This document shows positions 63,583-64,000 of a DNA stretch of 64,000 nucleotides, piece after piece. A program made the translations under genes and the position numbers. The notes beneath the pieces were generated by a model, which was not told where the DNA came from, made no database searches, and saw only the letters and a list, made by a program, of their open reading frames with translations. How positions within the stretch are numbered: position 1 is the first letter of the stretch; every line of letters starts with the position of its first letter. The DNA is from Hymenobacter sp. 5317J-9 (GTDB lineage: Bacteria > Bacteroidota > Bacteroidia > Cytophagales > Hymenobacteraceae): assembly GCF_022921075.1 (NCBI RefSeq), contig NZ_CP095050.1, positions 4,588,001 to 4,652,000 on the forward strand. The letters run 5' to 3'.

Positions 63583-64000
63583 TTCAAGGTAGCCAAATCA
63601 ATTACGAAGCGGTACTTCACGTCGCCTTTCAGCATGCGCTCGTAGGCCTCGTTGATGTCTTTCATGTCAATCAATTCGATGTCGGACATGATGTTGTGCT
63701 CGGCGCAGAAATCCAGCATTTCCTGCGTTTCGGCGATGCCGCCGATGAGCGAGCCGGCAATGCGGCGGCGCTTGCTGATGAGGTTGAAGGCGTGGATGTG
63801 CGGCGCCTCCGTGGGCACGCCCAGCAGAATCATGGTGCCATCGCGGCGCAGCAGGTTCACGTAGGTGGCCAGGTCGAGCTGGGCCGATACCGTGTTGATA
63901 ATGAAGTCGAAATAGTTGCCGACAGACTTCAGCTGGTCCTTGTCCTTGGTCACCACAAACTTGTGGGCGCCCAACTCTTTGGCGTCGGCTTCTTTGTTGG
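63579..64000 (-). CDS. Zinc-type alcohol dehydrogenase, C-terminal part (start outside window)
   Basis: The last 140 codons of an NAD(P)-dependent, zinc-type medium-chain dehydrogenase; the catalytic and first half of the cofactor domain are beyond the right edge. It ends with the C-terminal Rossmann and catalytic-domain return: YFDFIINTVSAQLDLATYVN, GTMILLGVPTEAPHIHAFNL, SLIGGIAETQEMLDFCAEHN and DINEAYERMLKGDVKYRFVI. These match the cinnamyl/YahK-like alcohol dehydrogenases that reduce broad aldehydes with NADPH. Its stop codon lies inside the right arm of the hairpin element. A frameshifted relative is present at 39921-40103. Confidence 0.92.
   Translation of the reverse strand, partial: NKEADAKELGAHKFVVTKDKDQLKSVGNYFDFIINTVSAQLDLATYVNLLRRDGTMILLGVPTEAPHIHAFNLISKRRRIAGSLIGGIAETQEMLDFCAEHNIMSDIELIDMKDINEAYERMLKGDVKYRFVIDLATLK

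Overview
The window looks like a chromosomal segment of a GC-rich member of Bacteroidota, most likely Hymenobacter or a close relative in Cytophagales. The support is a type B (gliding-motility-associated) and a type A type IX secretion sorting domain, several TANNTTTG-type promoters, weak ribosome binding sites, TonB-dependent receptors with carboxypeptidase-like plugs, the ABC-permease/M1-peptidase fusion typical of this phylum, and an OmpA protein with thrombospondin type 3 repeats. No rRNA, tRNA, CRISPR array, transposase or prophage was seen.

Layout. 1-4259: a giant secreted Ig-repeat protein, cut by the left edge. 4.8-8.7 kb: two paralogous small exported proteins, a GT-C-like membrane protein and a MORN-like exported protein. 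8.8-11.4 kb: clpB. 11.5-13.0 kb: an AT-rich pair (membrane protein and family 25 glycosyltransferase) that looks imported. 13.07-15.76 kb: an accessory array in which a YoeB-type toxin-antitoxin pair, a Fic protein with a convergent candidate antitoxin, and a candidate small RNA with a DUF3800 gene are each separated by copies of one G-rich repeat, always in the same orientation. This is the most unusual part of the window. 15.8-35.2 kb: mostly housekeeping and envelope genes (ABC-F ATPase, F420-type oxidoreductase, four-fold TonB_C protein, DoxX-like protein, T9SS cargo, DUF4142, NmrA, pirin, prolyl oligopeptidase, sorbosone dehydrogenase-like protein, NUDIX, acyltransferase). 35.4-40.1 kb: a second S9 peptidase, then a DUF6056-type membrane protein flanked by two gene remnants (DUF72 and zinc alcohol dehydrogenase). 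40.1-43.2 kb: a ModE-type regulator followed by a TonB-dependent receptor, possibly for oxyanion or metal uptake. 43.2-49.2 kb: EreA/ChaN-like protein, OmpA, a lipoprotein, and nuoK-nuoL without other nuo genes. 49.4-52 kb: an ECF sigma factor with a small membrane partner, then two paralogous exported regulatory-domain proteins. 52-56.7 kb: the ABC transporter with its M1 peptidase fusion. 56.8-64 kb: DUF2846 lipoprotein, outer-membrane receptor, exonuclease, lipoprotein, serine hydrolase and the C-terminus of an alcohol dehydrogenase.

Several intergenic gaps hold long hairpin elements (35272-35368, 48754-48854, 49303-49404, 63486-63582). Two of them share a core and so belong to one mobile-repeat family. 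Strong rho-independent terminators are common and usually sit between convergent genes or at operon ends. Where an upstream in-frame start gave an implausible N-terminus (no signal peptide, or overlap with a neighbour), I chose the start that gives a signal peptide or domain boundary and say so.
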